Source: Actinomycetes bacterium
GTDB lineage: Bacteria; Actinomycetota; Acidimicrobiia; Acidimicrobiales; CADCSY01
Direction: 5' to 3'
Assembly (NCBI GenBank): GCA_025464025.1
Contig: JAODBP010000054.1
Location: 1 to 35,249 of the forward strand
DNA: 35,249 nucleotides
How positions within the stretch are numbered: the stretch's first letter is position 1; each line of letters begins with the position of its first letter. Below the pieces are notes generated by a model that was not told the origin of the DNA, did not search any database, and was given only the letters and a program-made list of their open reading frames with translations. Positions 16,041 to 23,417 of this stretch are shown here, one piece after another. The translations under genes were made by a program, and so were the position numbers.

Positions 16041-16089
16041 GGGTTGTGGTCAGTTGTCGTGGACATGGCCCGACAAGTGCCCACAACCC
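16041..16089. promoter_or_regulatory. Nested inverted repeat upstream of the Phe/Tyr operon
   Basis: The outer arms GGGTTGTGG (16041-16049) and CCACAACCC (16081-16089) are perfect. The inner arms TTGTCG (16054-16059) and CGACAA (16071-16076) are also perfect, separated by symmetric 4/4 internal loops and an 11-nt apex. There is no T-run. It follows the stop of the upstream gene and precedes hmgA by 75 bp, so it may be a terminator, an operator pair or a leader structure. Confidence 0.55.
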
Positions 16090-16102
16090 GAGGGCTCCGC
16101 GG

Positions 16103-16924
16103 TCAGTGGGTGCGCTGGGCCTGGATCTGGTGCACGACGTAGTCGCGGGTGACCGGGACCTGGATCGGGTCGAGCGCCGGACCGGCCACGCCGTTGACCG
16201 TGTAGGTCGGCTGGAACAGCAGCGTCGCAGTGACCCGGAAGGGCGAGCCACCCGAGGAGTCGCGGTAGTTGTGCTGCACCGACGAGCGCTCGGGCCACGC
16301 CTCCCCCAGCCCGGTGTGCAGGACCGGCGAGCCGTCGCCGAAGTCCCAGGCGACCTCGACGAGCTGGATGGTGACCGTCACCGTGAGCCCGAACGCCGAG
16401 TCGGTGGCGGTGAGGGCGTTGGCGTCGTAGCCCTCGACCCAGAACATCGAAGGGATCCCGGTCACCCCCCGGTTGTTCGGCCGCACATCGACCGTGGACG
16501 GGTTGACCGTCAGGCGGCGGATGAGCTCCTCAGCCATGCCCTGCGCTGGATCGTCGAAGGCGCCCGCTCCTAGCCATACGTAGCTGACCGGCGCACCACA
16601 TGACGACCACACGACGTAGAGCTCCTCGCCATCCGCTGGCGGGCTCGACGGCGGACGCGGGACCTCCTGGAACTCCTGGATGTTGTCGGATGGCACGGCG
16701 AACCAATCACATCCGTCGTCGGCCGTGCGACGGCCGCTTCCGTCGGCCTGGCGGGTGAATTGGACGACGACACTGTCGCCTTCGGTGTGAGCCGCTGCGC
16801 CACTGTCTGCGTCCCCATCGGTTCGACCACCATCTGCTCGCGCCGAGCCGGCCACGAGCAGGAGAAGGCAGGACGTCAGGAGGGCGAGGGGCCTGACACG
16901 CGAAAGATGTCGGTGACTTTCCAT
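16103..16924 (-). CDS. Exported protein with a PKD-like segment
   Basis: This 273-residue protein has an N-terminal signal peptide: a basic start, then PLALLTSCLLLLVAGSARA with a likely type I cleavage after ARA. The family is not known to me. The block VEVAWDFGDGSPVLHTG...VQHNY resembles a PKD/Ig-like beta domain (WDFGDGS). Homologues of this kind often sit on cell surfaces. The start overlaps the end of the upstream lipoprotein gene by 49 bp in another frame, so the two are probably coexpressed. Confidence 0.75.
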   Translation of the reverse strand: MESHRHLSRVRPLALLTSCLLLLVAGSARADGGRTDGDADSGAAAHTEGDSVVVQFTRQADGSGRRTADDGCDWFAVPSDNIQEFQEVPRPPSSPPADGEELYVVWSSCGAPVSYVWLGAGAFDDPAQGMAEELIRRLTVNPSTVDVRPNNRGVTGIPSMFWVEGYDANALTATDSAFGLTVTVTIQLVEVAWDFGDGSPVLHTGLGEAWPERSSVQHNYRDSSGGSPFRVTATLLFQPTYTVNGVAGPALDPIQVPVTRDYVVHQIQAQRTH

Positions 16925-17427
16925 TGGCCATCAACTCTTTGAAGGGTTGTGAGATCAACGAACTGGTCGTTCGGATCGGGCTCAATCGGTTTGCCGCTAT
17001 CAGGGTCGACGAGGACTGAGTGATTTCGATAGCTGTCCCTGACCTCCGCGACATCCTCAGCGAGAAGCCGAATCTGGTAGTCGTGATCGACAGACACGCG
17101 GGCCGGACGCCGGGTATCGATTCGATCCTGAATATCCGCAGTCGTCTTCGGTAGCTGTTTGCCGGCGTAACAGCAGTCCAAGCCCTCGGTCGTGAGCTCC
17201 CGCTTGGCCTTGGCGTAGACGTCCCAGGACTTGAGGTAGGCGGCTTCGACCTCCTCCTCGGGGGTCGGAGGCTTGGTGGTCGTGGTGCTCTCGGTCGTCT
17301 TGTCCGGGCCGACCGTCGCGGTGGGGCCCTTGGCATCGTCGCTGCCGCCACAGCCGGCGATGACCATCACGAGGAGGAGCACGCTCAACGAGCGGCGGGT
17401 CATGGTGAGCAATGTACGAAATGACAT
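16876..17427 (-). CDS. Putative lipoprotein with a Thr-rich linker
   Basis: This is a 183-residue protein. A hydrophobic segment ends in VIAGC, a lipobox, followed by GGSDD and a Thr/Pro linker (TTESTTTTKPPTP). The C-terminal 120 residues look like an NTF2-like or SnoaL-like fold (helix AYLKSWDVYAKAKREL, then strands), but this is only an impression. An ATG at 17403 (MTRRSLSV) would also give a good signal peptide and is a real alternative; neither start has a strong ribosome site. It is followed by the PKD-like exported protein with a 49-bp overlap. Confidence 0.72.
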   Translation of the reverse strand: MSFRTLLTMTRRSLSVLLLVMVIAGCGGSDDAKGPTATVGPDKTTESTTTTKPPTPEEEVEAAYLKSWDVYAKAKRELTTEGLDCCYAGKQLPKTTADIQDRIDTRRPARVSVDHDYQIRLLAEDVAEVRDSYRNHSVLVDPDSGKPIEPDPNDQFVDLTTLQRVDGQWKVTDIFRVSGPSPS

Positions 17428-17524
17428 GAAACGACGTCAACCTCGGAGCGACGGATCCCGCTCGCGGAGTTCGACGCAACGGGTGTCGCTCCCTCGCTGA
17501 CCTGGGAGTTTGGCGGGACCCTGA

Positions 17525-17905
17525 CTAGGCCGGGCCGGCGGCCTCGGCCCGGGCCGGGACGTAGCGGGTGCCGATCGAGACGAGCAGGTGGGCGAGCCCC
17601 AGGACGAGGAAGACGGCGGTGGCGCCGTCGTCGGCGAAGCCGAACAGGAACGGGCTGGCGATGAGGAGCCCGGCGACGATGAAGTCGATGGTGGCGTGGG
17701 TCCGGACCTGGACCTGGTCGATGAGCCCGGTCGGCCCGGCCGTGGAGGCGACGAGCGTGATGACCAGCACGCCGGCCACGACGGAGACCGCCTTGGCCCC
17801 GGCGTCGTCGAACCCGAACACGAACTGGCTCGCCACCAGCAGCGCCCCGATGGCGTACTCCCACACCCCGTGGACCATGCGGGGGATCGGCCCCTTGCGC
17901 AGCAT
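17525..17905 (-). CDS. SPW-repeat membrane protein
   Basis: This is a 126-residue protein with four predicted membrane helices arranged as two similar halves. VWEYAIGALLVASQFVFGF and IDFIVAGLLIASPFLFGF carry the W/A-S-P-F signature of the SPW family of small integral membrane proteins. Function is unknown in the family. It starts 17 bp after the nrdR stop on the same strand and may be read from that transcript. Confidence 0.75.
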   Translation of the reverse strand: MLRKGPIPRMVHGVWEYAIGALLVASQFVFGFDDAGAKAVSVVAGVLVITLVASTAGPTGLIDQVQVRTHATIDFIVAGLLIASPFLFGFADDGATAVFLVLGLAHLLVSIGTRYVPARAEAAGPA

Positions 17906-17922
17906 GCGCAGGCCCTACCCCG

Positions 17923-18399
17923 CTAGTGGCGTTTGGGCTCGGTGGCCTTCGCCAGGGTGGCGGCCTCGCGCTGGAAGTCGGCGAGGTCCTCGAAGCCCTT
18001 GTACACCGATGCGAACCGCAGGCAGGCGACGTGGTCGAGCTCCTCCAGCCGGGCCAGCACGGCGAGGCCGATGTCCTCGCTCCCCACGTCGGACCCGAGG
18101 AGGCGCATCTCCTCCTCCACGTCGGCGGCGAGCTGGTCCATCTGCTCCTCGGACACCGGCCGGTTCTTCGCCGCCGATGCCACGCCGGCGGTGATCTTCG
18201 CCCGGTCGAACGGGAGCCGGTCGCCGGAGCGCTTGGTCACCATCAGCGGCGCCTCCTCGAGGCGCTCGAACGTGGTGAACCGCCGGTTGCAGGCCAGGCA
18301 CTCGCGCCGGCGACGGATCGCAGCGCCGTCGTCAGCCAGCCGGGAGTCGACGACCTTGTCGTCGAGGCTGGAGCACACGGGGCAGCGCACCGCGTTCAC
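17923..18399 (-). CDS. nrdR: Ribonucleotide reductase repressor NrdR
   Basis: This 158-residue regulator senses ATP/dATP and represses ribonucleotide reductase genes at paired NrdR boxes. It has an N-terminal zinc ribbon, C6-X2-C9 and C34-X2-C37, then an ATP-cone domain (VTKRSGDRLPFDRAKITAGV onward). The start is a GTG; the ATP cone is complete. It follows the LysM gene by 29 bp. Candidate target boxes stand before nrdJ at 10607 and 10649. Confidence 0.96.
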   Translation of the reverse strand: MNAVRCPVCSSLDDKVVDSRLADDGAAIRRRRECLACNRRFTTFERLEEAPLMVTKRSGDRLPFDRAKITAGVASAAKNRPVSEEQMDQLAADVEEEMRLLGSDVGSEDIGLAVLARLEELDHVACLRFASVYKGFEDLADFQREAATLAKATEPKRH

Positions 18400-18428
18400 G
18401 GTACTGCCGCACCGCGAGGAGGAGAGGA

Positions 18429-18827
18429 TCAGTCAGGCAGGACGATGCGGTCACCGACGTGCAGGTCGCCCCCGCCGTTGGCGTCGACCAGGGCATCGAC
18501 CGTGGAGCGCAGGTCGCCCCCGGGGCTGACCTCGCCGGCCAGGCTCCAGTACGAGTCGCCCCGCTCGGCGACGAGGACCGTGGGCCCGGCCGGGGCGCCG
18601 GTGCCGGCCGAGGCCGAGCTGAACAGGGCGCCGCTGGCGAGCTGGGCGACGGCGACGAGCAGGGCCAGGCCGACCACGAGGGCGACGAGCCGGCGCCGGC
18701 GGTAGGTGGCGGCGCTGGGCTGGCGGCGGGAGGGCGGGGCGGTGACCAGCTGGAGGGGCGAGCGCGGGGCGACCCGCTCGCTGCGGTCCGTGCGCTCCTC
18801 GATCCGATCCCATGCGATCGCTGCCAT
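18429..18827 (-). CDS. LysM membrane protein next to lexA, candidate SOS cell-division inhibitor
   Basis: This 132-residue protein has a basic cytoplasmic N-terminus, one membrane helix (about 47-67) and a C-terminal LysM domain (about 83-131: VLVAERGDSYWSLAGE...LHVGDRIVLPD). The layout matches Bacillus YneA, an SOS-induced division inhibitor. It is divergent from lexA and next to nrdR, the position of divS in Corynebacterium. The ATG has GGAGGAG 6 nt upstream, and an SOS box lies 14 bp before the start. A damage-induced block of division is inferred from layout and context, not shown by sequence similarity alone. Confidence 0.85.
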   Translation of the reverse strand: MAAIAWDRIEERTDRSERVAPRSPLQLVTAPPSRRQPSAATYRRRRLVALVVGLALLVAVAQLASGALFSSASAGTGAPAGPTVLVAERGDSYWSLAGEVSPGGDLRSTVDALVDANGGGDLHVGDRIVLPD

Positions 18828-18840
18828 CAGCTTGCTCCTC

Positions 18841-18856
18841 CCGAACGTCCGTTCGT
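18841..18856. promoter_or_regulatory. SOS box for the LysM gene
   Basis: CCGAACGTCCGTTCGT has perfect CGAAC-N4-GTTCG arms, matching the actinobacterial/Bacillus LexA site at 10 of 12 arm positions. It lies 14 bp before the LysM ATG. A weaker site (CGAAC-N4-GTACC) occurs at 18877-18892. Confidence 0.75.
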
Positions 18857-18905
18857 CGTACGGGTGTACCCAACCACGAACAGGCGTACCCGGTCAAGAA
18901 AAAGA

Positions 18906-18921
18906 TCGAACAGGTGTTTGC
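18906..18921. promoter_or_regulatory. SOS box overlapping the lexA -35
   Basis: TCGAACAGGTGTTTGC has a consensus left half and a right half with two changes. It overlaps the -35 TTGCCA of the candidate lexA promoter. Confidence 0.75.
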
Positions 18922-18946
18922 CAGTGCGGAGGACGTCAGGTACGGT
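18918..18946 (+). promoter_or_regulatory. Candidate lexA promoter
   Basis: TTGCCA (18918-18923), a 17-bp spacer and TACGGT (18941-18946). The -35 is one base from consensus and the -10 fits TAnnnT. It is framed by SOS boxes on both sides, as expected for LexA autorepression. Confidence 0.55.
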
Positions 18947-18951
18947 CGCCA

Positions 18952-18967
18952 TCGAACCGGTGTTCGA
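18952..18967. promoter_or_regulatory. Perfect consensus SOS box before lexA
   Basis: TCGAACCGGTGTTCGA is a perfect TCGAAC-N4-GTTCGA palindrome at the expected lexA transcription start, 44 bp before the ATG. Confidence 0.88.
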
Positions 18968-19010
18968 CGCATCGGCGGCGCCACGAGATGGCCAGCGAGA
19001 TGGAGGAACC

Positions 19011-19643
19011 ATGACGGACGACGGGCTCACCGATCGGCAGCGAGAGATCCTCGACTTCATCGTCGCCCAGCAGCGCGACCACGGCTACCCGCCGTCGGTG
19101 CGGGAGATCGGCCTCGCCGTGGGCCTCACCTCCCCGTCCACCGTGCACACGCACCTGGCCACGCTCCAGCGCCGTGGCTTCCTGCGGCGCGACCCCACGA
19201 AGCCCCGCGCCATCGAGGTCACCTACGACCCTGCCTCGGGCGTGAGCATGGAGCGCCGGCCCGTGTCGCACATCCCGCTGGTGGGCGATGTCGCCGCCGG
19301 CACCGACGTGCTGGCCCACGAGAACATCGAGGAGCTCATCCCCGTCCCGTCCGACTTCACCGGCGAGGGCACGCTCTTCATGCTTCGGGTCCGAGGCGAC
19401 TCGATGATCGACGCCGGCATCCTCGACGGCGACTACGTCGTCGTTCGCCAGCAGGCCGAGGCCAAGAACAACGAGATCGTCGTCGCCGGCATCCCCGGCG
19501 AGGAGGCCACGGTCAAGACCTACACCCGCCAGGGCAGCCGGGTCGTGCTCCTCCCGGCCAACTCGCGGCTGGCCCCGATGGAGTTCGACGCCGACGAGGT
19601 CCAGATCTTCGGGCGGGTCGTCACCGTCATGCGGAGGTTGTAG
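19011..19643 (+). CDS. lexA: LexA repressor of the SOS response
   Basis: This 210-residue repressor has an N-terminal winged helix (LTDRQREILDFI...GYPPSVREIGLAVGLTSPSTVHTHLATLQRRG) and a C-terminal S24 autoprotease. The self-cleavage bond is A96-G97 (VAAGTD), the nucleophile S131 (RGDSM) and the base K169 (ATVKTY). RecA-DNA filaments trigger its self-cleavage. ATG 19011 has a GGAGG site 4 nt upstream. Three or four SOS boxes upstream indicate autoregulation and control of the divergent LysM gene. Confidence 0.97.
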   Translation: MTDDGLTDRQREILDFIVAQQRDHGYPPSVREIGLAVGLTSPSTVHTHLATLQRRGFLRRDPTKPRAIEVTYDPASGVSMERRPVSHIPLVGDVAAGTDVLAHENIEELIPVPSDFTGEGTLFMLRVRGDSMIDAGILDGDYVVVRQQAEAKNNEIVVAGIPGEEATVKTYTRQGSRVVLLPANSRLAPMEFDADEVQIFGRVVTVMRRL

Positions 19644-19660
19644 GCACCCGCACGTGGAAC

Positions 19661-19693
19661 AAGTGAGAGGTGCGGCGGCGGCACCTCTCACTT
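19661..19693 (+). terminator. 13-bp hairpin after lexA that encloses the next gene's start codon
   Basis: AAGTGAGAGGTGC (19661-19673) and GCACCTCTCACTT (19681-19693) pair perfectly around a 7-nt GGCGGCG loop, with CTCCT after it. It begins 18 bp after the lexA stop and could terminate lexA transcripts. The GTG start of the next gene (19670-19672) is inside the left arm, so the same structure could occlude its translation. Confidence 0.65.
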
Positions 19694-20923
19694 CTCCTGC
19701 CCGTCGTCGCCCTCGCAGCCCTCTCGGCGCCCGCGGCGGCGACGAACGACCCGGCCCGCGGCCGGCAGTGGGACCTCGACGTGATCGGTGCCGACGCCGC
19801 CCACCAGGTGGCCGACGGCACCGGCATCACGGTCGCGGTGGTCGACTCCGGCGTCGACCTCCAGCACGAGGACCTGGTCGGCCGGCTCGTCCCCGGCCAC
19901 GACTTCGTCGACGACGACGACCAGCCCCAGGACGCCTTCGGCCACGGCACCCACGTGGCCGGCGTCATCGCCGCCACCCCCGGCAACGGCAAGGGCATCG
20001 CCGGCATCGCCCCCGGGGCCAAGGTCATGCCGGTGCGGGTGCTCGGCGCCGACGGCTCGGGCAACCTCGACGACGTGGTGGCCGGCGTGCGGTGGGCCGT
20101 GGCCCACGGGGCCAAGGTCATCAACCTCTCGCTCGGCGAGGACACCCAGACCCTCCTCGGTCCGGCCTTCGGCGACGTCCTCCGCGAGGCATGGGCCGCC
20201 GGCGCCGTGCCCGTCGTCTCGGCCGGCAACCAGTTCCTCACCGGCTCCGGCTTCCGCGACGAACCCGCGCTCGTGGTCGCCGCCACCGACCGGGCCGACG
20301 CCAAGCCCACCTACTCGAGCGGTGTCGGCGCCGCCCAGTGGGGCATCGCCGCCCCCGGCGGCGAGCTGCCCGACCTCGGCACCGACGGGGCCATCCTCTC
20401 CACCTACTGGACCGGCAAGGAGCCCGACCAGTACGCCTACCTCGCCGGCACCTCGCAGGCCGCGCCCCACGTGTCCGCCGCCGTCGCCATCCTGCTCTCG
20501 ACCGGCCGCTTCACCCCCAGCCAGGCCGTGCACCGCCTGCTCGACACGGCCAAGGACATCGGCACGCCCGGGCACGACCCCACCTTCGGCGCCGGTCGCC
20601 TCGACCTCGCCGCCGCCACGGCCGGGCTCCGACCGGGCGAGCACGGCCGCCCCGGTGCGGTGAGCCCGAAGCCGGCCCCGCCGCGGGCCACGACGACGAC
20701 CACCACGCCGGTGCTCCCCGGTCCCGCCGTCACGACGCCGAGCATCCCGACGTCGGTCCTCTCGCCCGTCACCACCGACATCGTGCCGAAGCGGGAGCGC
20801 GTCGCCCTCGCCGCCGGCAAGGGCGACGAGAACCCCACCACCGAACGCACGCTGCCGGCCGTCGCCGCGCTGGCCCTGGCCGCCGGCGTGGCTGCCGCCG
20901 CGGCCCGCCGCCGGCGCCTCTAG
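19670..20923 (+). CDS. Secreted S8 subtilisin-like serine protease with C-terminal anchor
   Basis: This is a 417-residue subtilase with a signal peptide (RRRHLSLLLPVVALAALSAPAAA) and an intact triad: D59 in AVVDSG, H92 in GHGTHVAG and S262 in AGTSQAAPHV, with oxyanion N187. A Thr/Pro linker (about 325-365) leads to a hydrophobic helix and an RRRR tail, giving a membrane anchor like that of mycosins. No propeptide domain is evident. The GTG start is the only one giving the signal peptide, and it lies in a hairpin stem with no proper ribosome site. Its stop overlaps the stop of the convergent peroxiredoxin gene. Confidence 0.9.
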   Translation: MRRRHLSLLLPVVALAALSAPAAATNDPARGRQWDLDVIGADAAHQVADGTGITVAVVDSGVDLQHEDLVGRLVPGHDFVDDDDQPQDAFGHGTHVAGVIAATPGNGKGIAGIAPGAKVMPVRVLGADGSGNLDDVVAGVRWAVAHGAKVINLSLGEDTQTLLGPAFGDVLREAWAAGAVPVVSAGNQFLTGSGFRDEPALVVAATDRADAKPTYSSGVGAAQWGIAAPGGELPDLGTDGAILSTYWTGKEPDQYAYLAGTSQAAPHVSAAVAILLSTGRFTPSQAVHRLLDTAKDIGTPGHDPTFGAGRLDLAAATAGLRPGEHGRPGAVSPKPAPPRATTTTTTPVLPGPAVTTPSIPTSVLSPVTTDIVPKRERVALAAGKGDENPTTERTLPAVAALALAAGVAAAAARRRRL

Positions 20924-21381
20924 AGCTTGGCCATCGCCTCTTCGTAGCGCTCGGCCGGGCGGGCCTCCCCGAGGCCGCCCGACTCGAACCGGTCGACGAT
21001 CGTGCCGTCCTTGCCGATGACGACGGTGACGCGGTTGGCGCACCCGAGCTGCTCGTTGAACGCGCCGTAGAGCTGGGCCACCGCCCCGTGGGGCCAGAAG
21101 TCGGACAGCGTCGGGAACGTCCAGCCCTGCTGGTCGGCCCACTGCTTGAGCGTCGGGGCGGTGTCGGTGCTGATGGCCAGCACCTGGGCGCCGGCCGCCT
21201 CGAACGGGGTGAAGTCGTCGCGGATGGCGCACAGCTCGCCCTGGCACACCCCGGTGAAGGCGAACGGGATGAACACCAGCACCACGGCCTGCTGGCCCCG
21301 GAACTGCGAGAGCGTCACCGCCTCGCCGGTCTGCGACTTCAACGTGAAGTCCGGTGCTTCCTGGCCGATCTCGACGGTCAT
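20920..21381 (-). CDS. AhpE-type peroxiredoxin
   Basis: This 153-residue thiol peroxidase matches the length of mycobacterial AhpE. The active site FIPFAFTGVCQGELC holds the peroxidatic C46 and a second Cys C51. It reduces hydrogen peroxide, organic peroxides or peroxynitrite using thioredoxin- or mycoredoxin-type donors. It begins 11 bp after dapE on the same strand and is probably cotranscribed with it. Confidence 0.93.
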   Translation of the reverse strand: MTVEIGQEAPDFTLKSQTGEAVTLSQFRGQQAVVLVFIPFAFTGVCQGELCAIRDDFTPFEAAGAQVLAISTDTAPTLKQWADQQGWTFPTLSDFWPHGAVAQLYGAFNEQLGCANRVTVVIGKDGTIVDRFESGGLGEARPAERYEEAMAKL

Positions 21382-21392
21382 GCGAGGCCCCC

Positions 21393-22457
21393 TCAGGGTC
21401 GGTTGGTCAACAGGTCGAGCAGGGCGGCGTGCACCGACTCGAGCTTCGAGCGCTCGACCCGCTCCCCCGCGGTGTGGGCCAGCGTGGGATCGCCGGGCCC
21501 GAGGTTCACCGCCGGGATGCCGTGCTCGGAGAACCGGGCCACGTCGGTCCAGCCCAGCTTGGCCCGCACCGGCAGTCCCGACCGGTCGACCAGGGACTCG
21601 AGCAGCGGACGGGTGAGGCCGGGCTCGGCCGGCGGGTCGGCGGCCACGAGCTGCAGCTCGTCGTCGGGACCGAGCACCGGTGCCAGCAGCCCGCGCACGT
21701 GGGCCTCGGCCTCGGCGAGGGTGCGATCGGGCGCGACCCGGTGGTTGATGGTGACCGAGGCCCGGTCGGGCACCACGTTGTTGGCCACGCCACCCTCGAC
21801 CCGCACGGCCTGGAGCGCCTCGCGGAACTCGCAGCCGTCGATGAGCGGGCTGCGGGGCTGGTAGCCGTCGAGCACGGCGAGCAGCGTGCCCAGCCGGTGC
21901 ACGGCGTTGACCCCCATCCACGGCCGGGCCGTGTGGGCCCGGGCGCCCACCATGGTGGCCTCGAACCGCATCGTCCCCTGGCAGCCGGCCTCGATCCACC
22001 CGTCGGTCGGCTCCCCGAGGATGGCGACGTCGCCGGCCACGAGCTCGGGGCGGTGCTCGAACAGGTGGGCCAGCCCGTTGAACCGGGAGTCGACCTCCTC
22101 CGCCACGTAGAACACGTAGGTCACGTCGCACACCGGCTCGGCGACGGTGCGGGCCAGCTCGAGGAAGACGGCGAGCCCAGACTTCATGTCCGACGCGCCC
22201 AGGCCGTGGAGCGTGTCGCCGTCGAGCACGGCCTCGGCGTTGCCGTTGGCCGGCACCGTGTCGGTGTGGCCGGCCAGCACCAGGCGGCTCGGGCGGCCGA
22301 GCTGGGTCCGCGCCACCACGTTGTCGCCCACCCGCTCGACGTCGAGCCAGGGCGCGCCCCGCAGCTCGGCCTCCACGTGGTCGGCGATCAGCCGCTCGTC
22401 GTGGCTCTCCGACGGGATGGCCACGAGCTCGGCCGCGAGGGCCAGCAAGTCCGTCAC
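21393..22457 (-). CDS. dapE: Succinyl-diaminopimelate desuccinylase
   Basis: This 354-residue M20 metallopeptidase-family enzyme releases succinate from N-succinyl-LL-diaminopimelate in lysine and cell-wall precursor synthesis. Metal-site motifs are GHTDTVP (His, Asp), LGASDMKSG (Asp), VAEEVDS (catalytic and metal Glu), ILGEPTD and a C-terminal HTAGE. The internal dimerisation domain is present. The start is a GTG. It lies 84 bp downstream of dapD and before the peroxiredoxin, in one minus-strand run. Confidence 0.93.
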   Translation of the reverse strand: MTDLLALAAELVAIPSESHDERLIADHVEAELRGAPWLDVERVGDNVVARTQLGRPSRLVLAGHTDTVPANGNAEAVLDGDTLHGLGASDMKSGLAVFLELARTVAEPVCDVTYVFYVAEEVDSRFNGLAHLFEHRPELVAGDVAILGEPTDGWIEAGCQGTMRFEATMVGARAHTARPWMGVNAVHRLGTLLAVLDGYQPRSPLIDGCEFREALQAVRVEGGVANNVVPDRASVTINHRVAPDRTLAEAEAHVRGLLAPVLGPDDELQLVAADPPAEPGLTRPLLESLVDRSGLPVRAKLGWTDVARFSEHGIPAVNLGPGDPTLAHTAGERVERSKLESVHAALLDLLTNRP

Positions 22458-22541
22458 CGACGGGGCCGCCTCCGGCGGCGACCGCAGGTGACTGGCGCCT
22501 TCGGCGAAAGCATGCTCATTGGTGAGCTCGCTGGCGCTCGC

Positions 22542-23363
22542 TCACGTCGCGACCCCGTGCTCGCGGAGGATGTCGTTGAGGGCGGCCTTGTCGTGGCGCT
22601 CACCCTCGGAGAAGCGCTTGATGATCAGGCAGCACGGCAGCCCGAAGGTGCCGCCGGCGAACTGCTTGGGCCGGGTGGCGTTGATGACGAGGCACCACGG
22701 CGGCACGACGCCCCGCGACACCTCGGCCCCGGTCTCGGCGTCGATGACCGGGATCGACGGGTTGAGGATCACGCCGGCGCCGAGCATGGCGCCCTGGCCG
22801 ACCCGGGCGCCCTCGGTGACCATCGAGCGGCTGCCGATGAAGGCGTCGTCCTCGACCACGACCGGCGCGGCCTGGGGCGGCTCGAGCACGCCACCGATGC
22901 CGACGCCGCCCGAGAGGTGCACGTTGGCGCCGATCTGGGCGCACGACCCGACGGTCGCCCACGTGTCGACCATGGTGTTGGCCCCGACGTAGGCGCCGAT
23001 GTTGGTGTAGCTGGGCATGAGGACCACGCCCCGGTCGAGGAACGACCCGAAGCGGGCCGACGCCCCCGGCACGACCCGCACGCCGGCCTCGGCGTAGCCG
23101 GTCTTCAGCGGGATCTTGTCGTGGAACTCGAACGGGCTGAGCACGGTGGTCTCCATCCGGCTCAGCCGGAACAGCAGGAGGATCGCCCGCTTCAGCCAGT
23201 CGTGGACCACGACCTGGTCGTCGATCACCTCGGCGACCCGCGCCTTGCCGGTGTCGAGCAGGGTGACCGCCTCGAGGACGGTGGCCGCGGCCTCGGCGTC
23301 CCCGGCATCGAGGGAGTCACGTCGGTCCCACAGCTCGTCGATCTGCGACTGGAGGTCGGCCAT
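22542..23363 (-). CDS. dapD: Tetrahydrodipicolinate N-succinyltransferase
   Basis: This 273-residue left-handed beta-helix acyltransferase transfers succinyl from succinyl-CoA to tetrahydrodipicolinate. Hexapeptide repeats run through VLMPSYTNIGAYVGANTMVDTWATVGSCAQIGANVHLSGGVGIGG, with a C-terminal cap. ATG 23363 (MADLQSQID) is the family start; the frame opens 12 residues earlier without support. It is followed by dapE, the next-but-one step; the intervening aminotransferase dapC is at 23.9 kb. Confidence 0.94.
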   Translation of the reverse strand: MADLQSQIDELWDRRDSLDAGDAEAAATVLEAVTLLDTGKARVAEVIDDQVVVHDWLKRAILLLFRLSRMETTVLSPFEFHDKIPLKTGYAEAGVRVVPGASARFGSFLDRGVVLMPSYTNIGAYVGANTMVDTWATVGSCAQIGANVHLSGGVGIGGVLEPPQAAPVVVEDDAFIGSRSMVTEGARVGQGAMLGAGVILNPSIPVIDAETGAEVSRGVVPPWCLVINATRPKQFAGGTFGLPCCLIIKRFSEGERHDKAALNDILREHGVAT

Positions 23364-23377
23364 GGGCCGCAATCTAC

Positions 23378-23409
23378 TTGGCGACGAGTGGAACCTCATC
23401 TGTTAGGTT
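23378..23409 (+). promoter_or_regulatory. Promoter of the cupredoxin gene, likely leaderless
   Basis: TTGGCG (23378-23383) precedes the candidate -10 elements TGTTAG (23401) or TAGGTT (23404-23409). With TAGGTT, transcription would begin within a few bases of the ATG pair at 23418/23421. No ribosome site is visible. Confidence 0.4.
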
Positions 23410-23417
23410 CACCGAAC

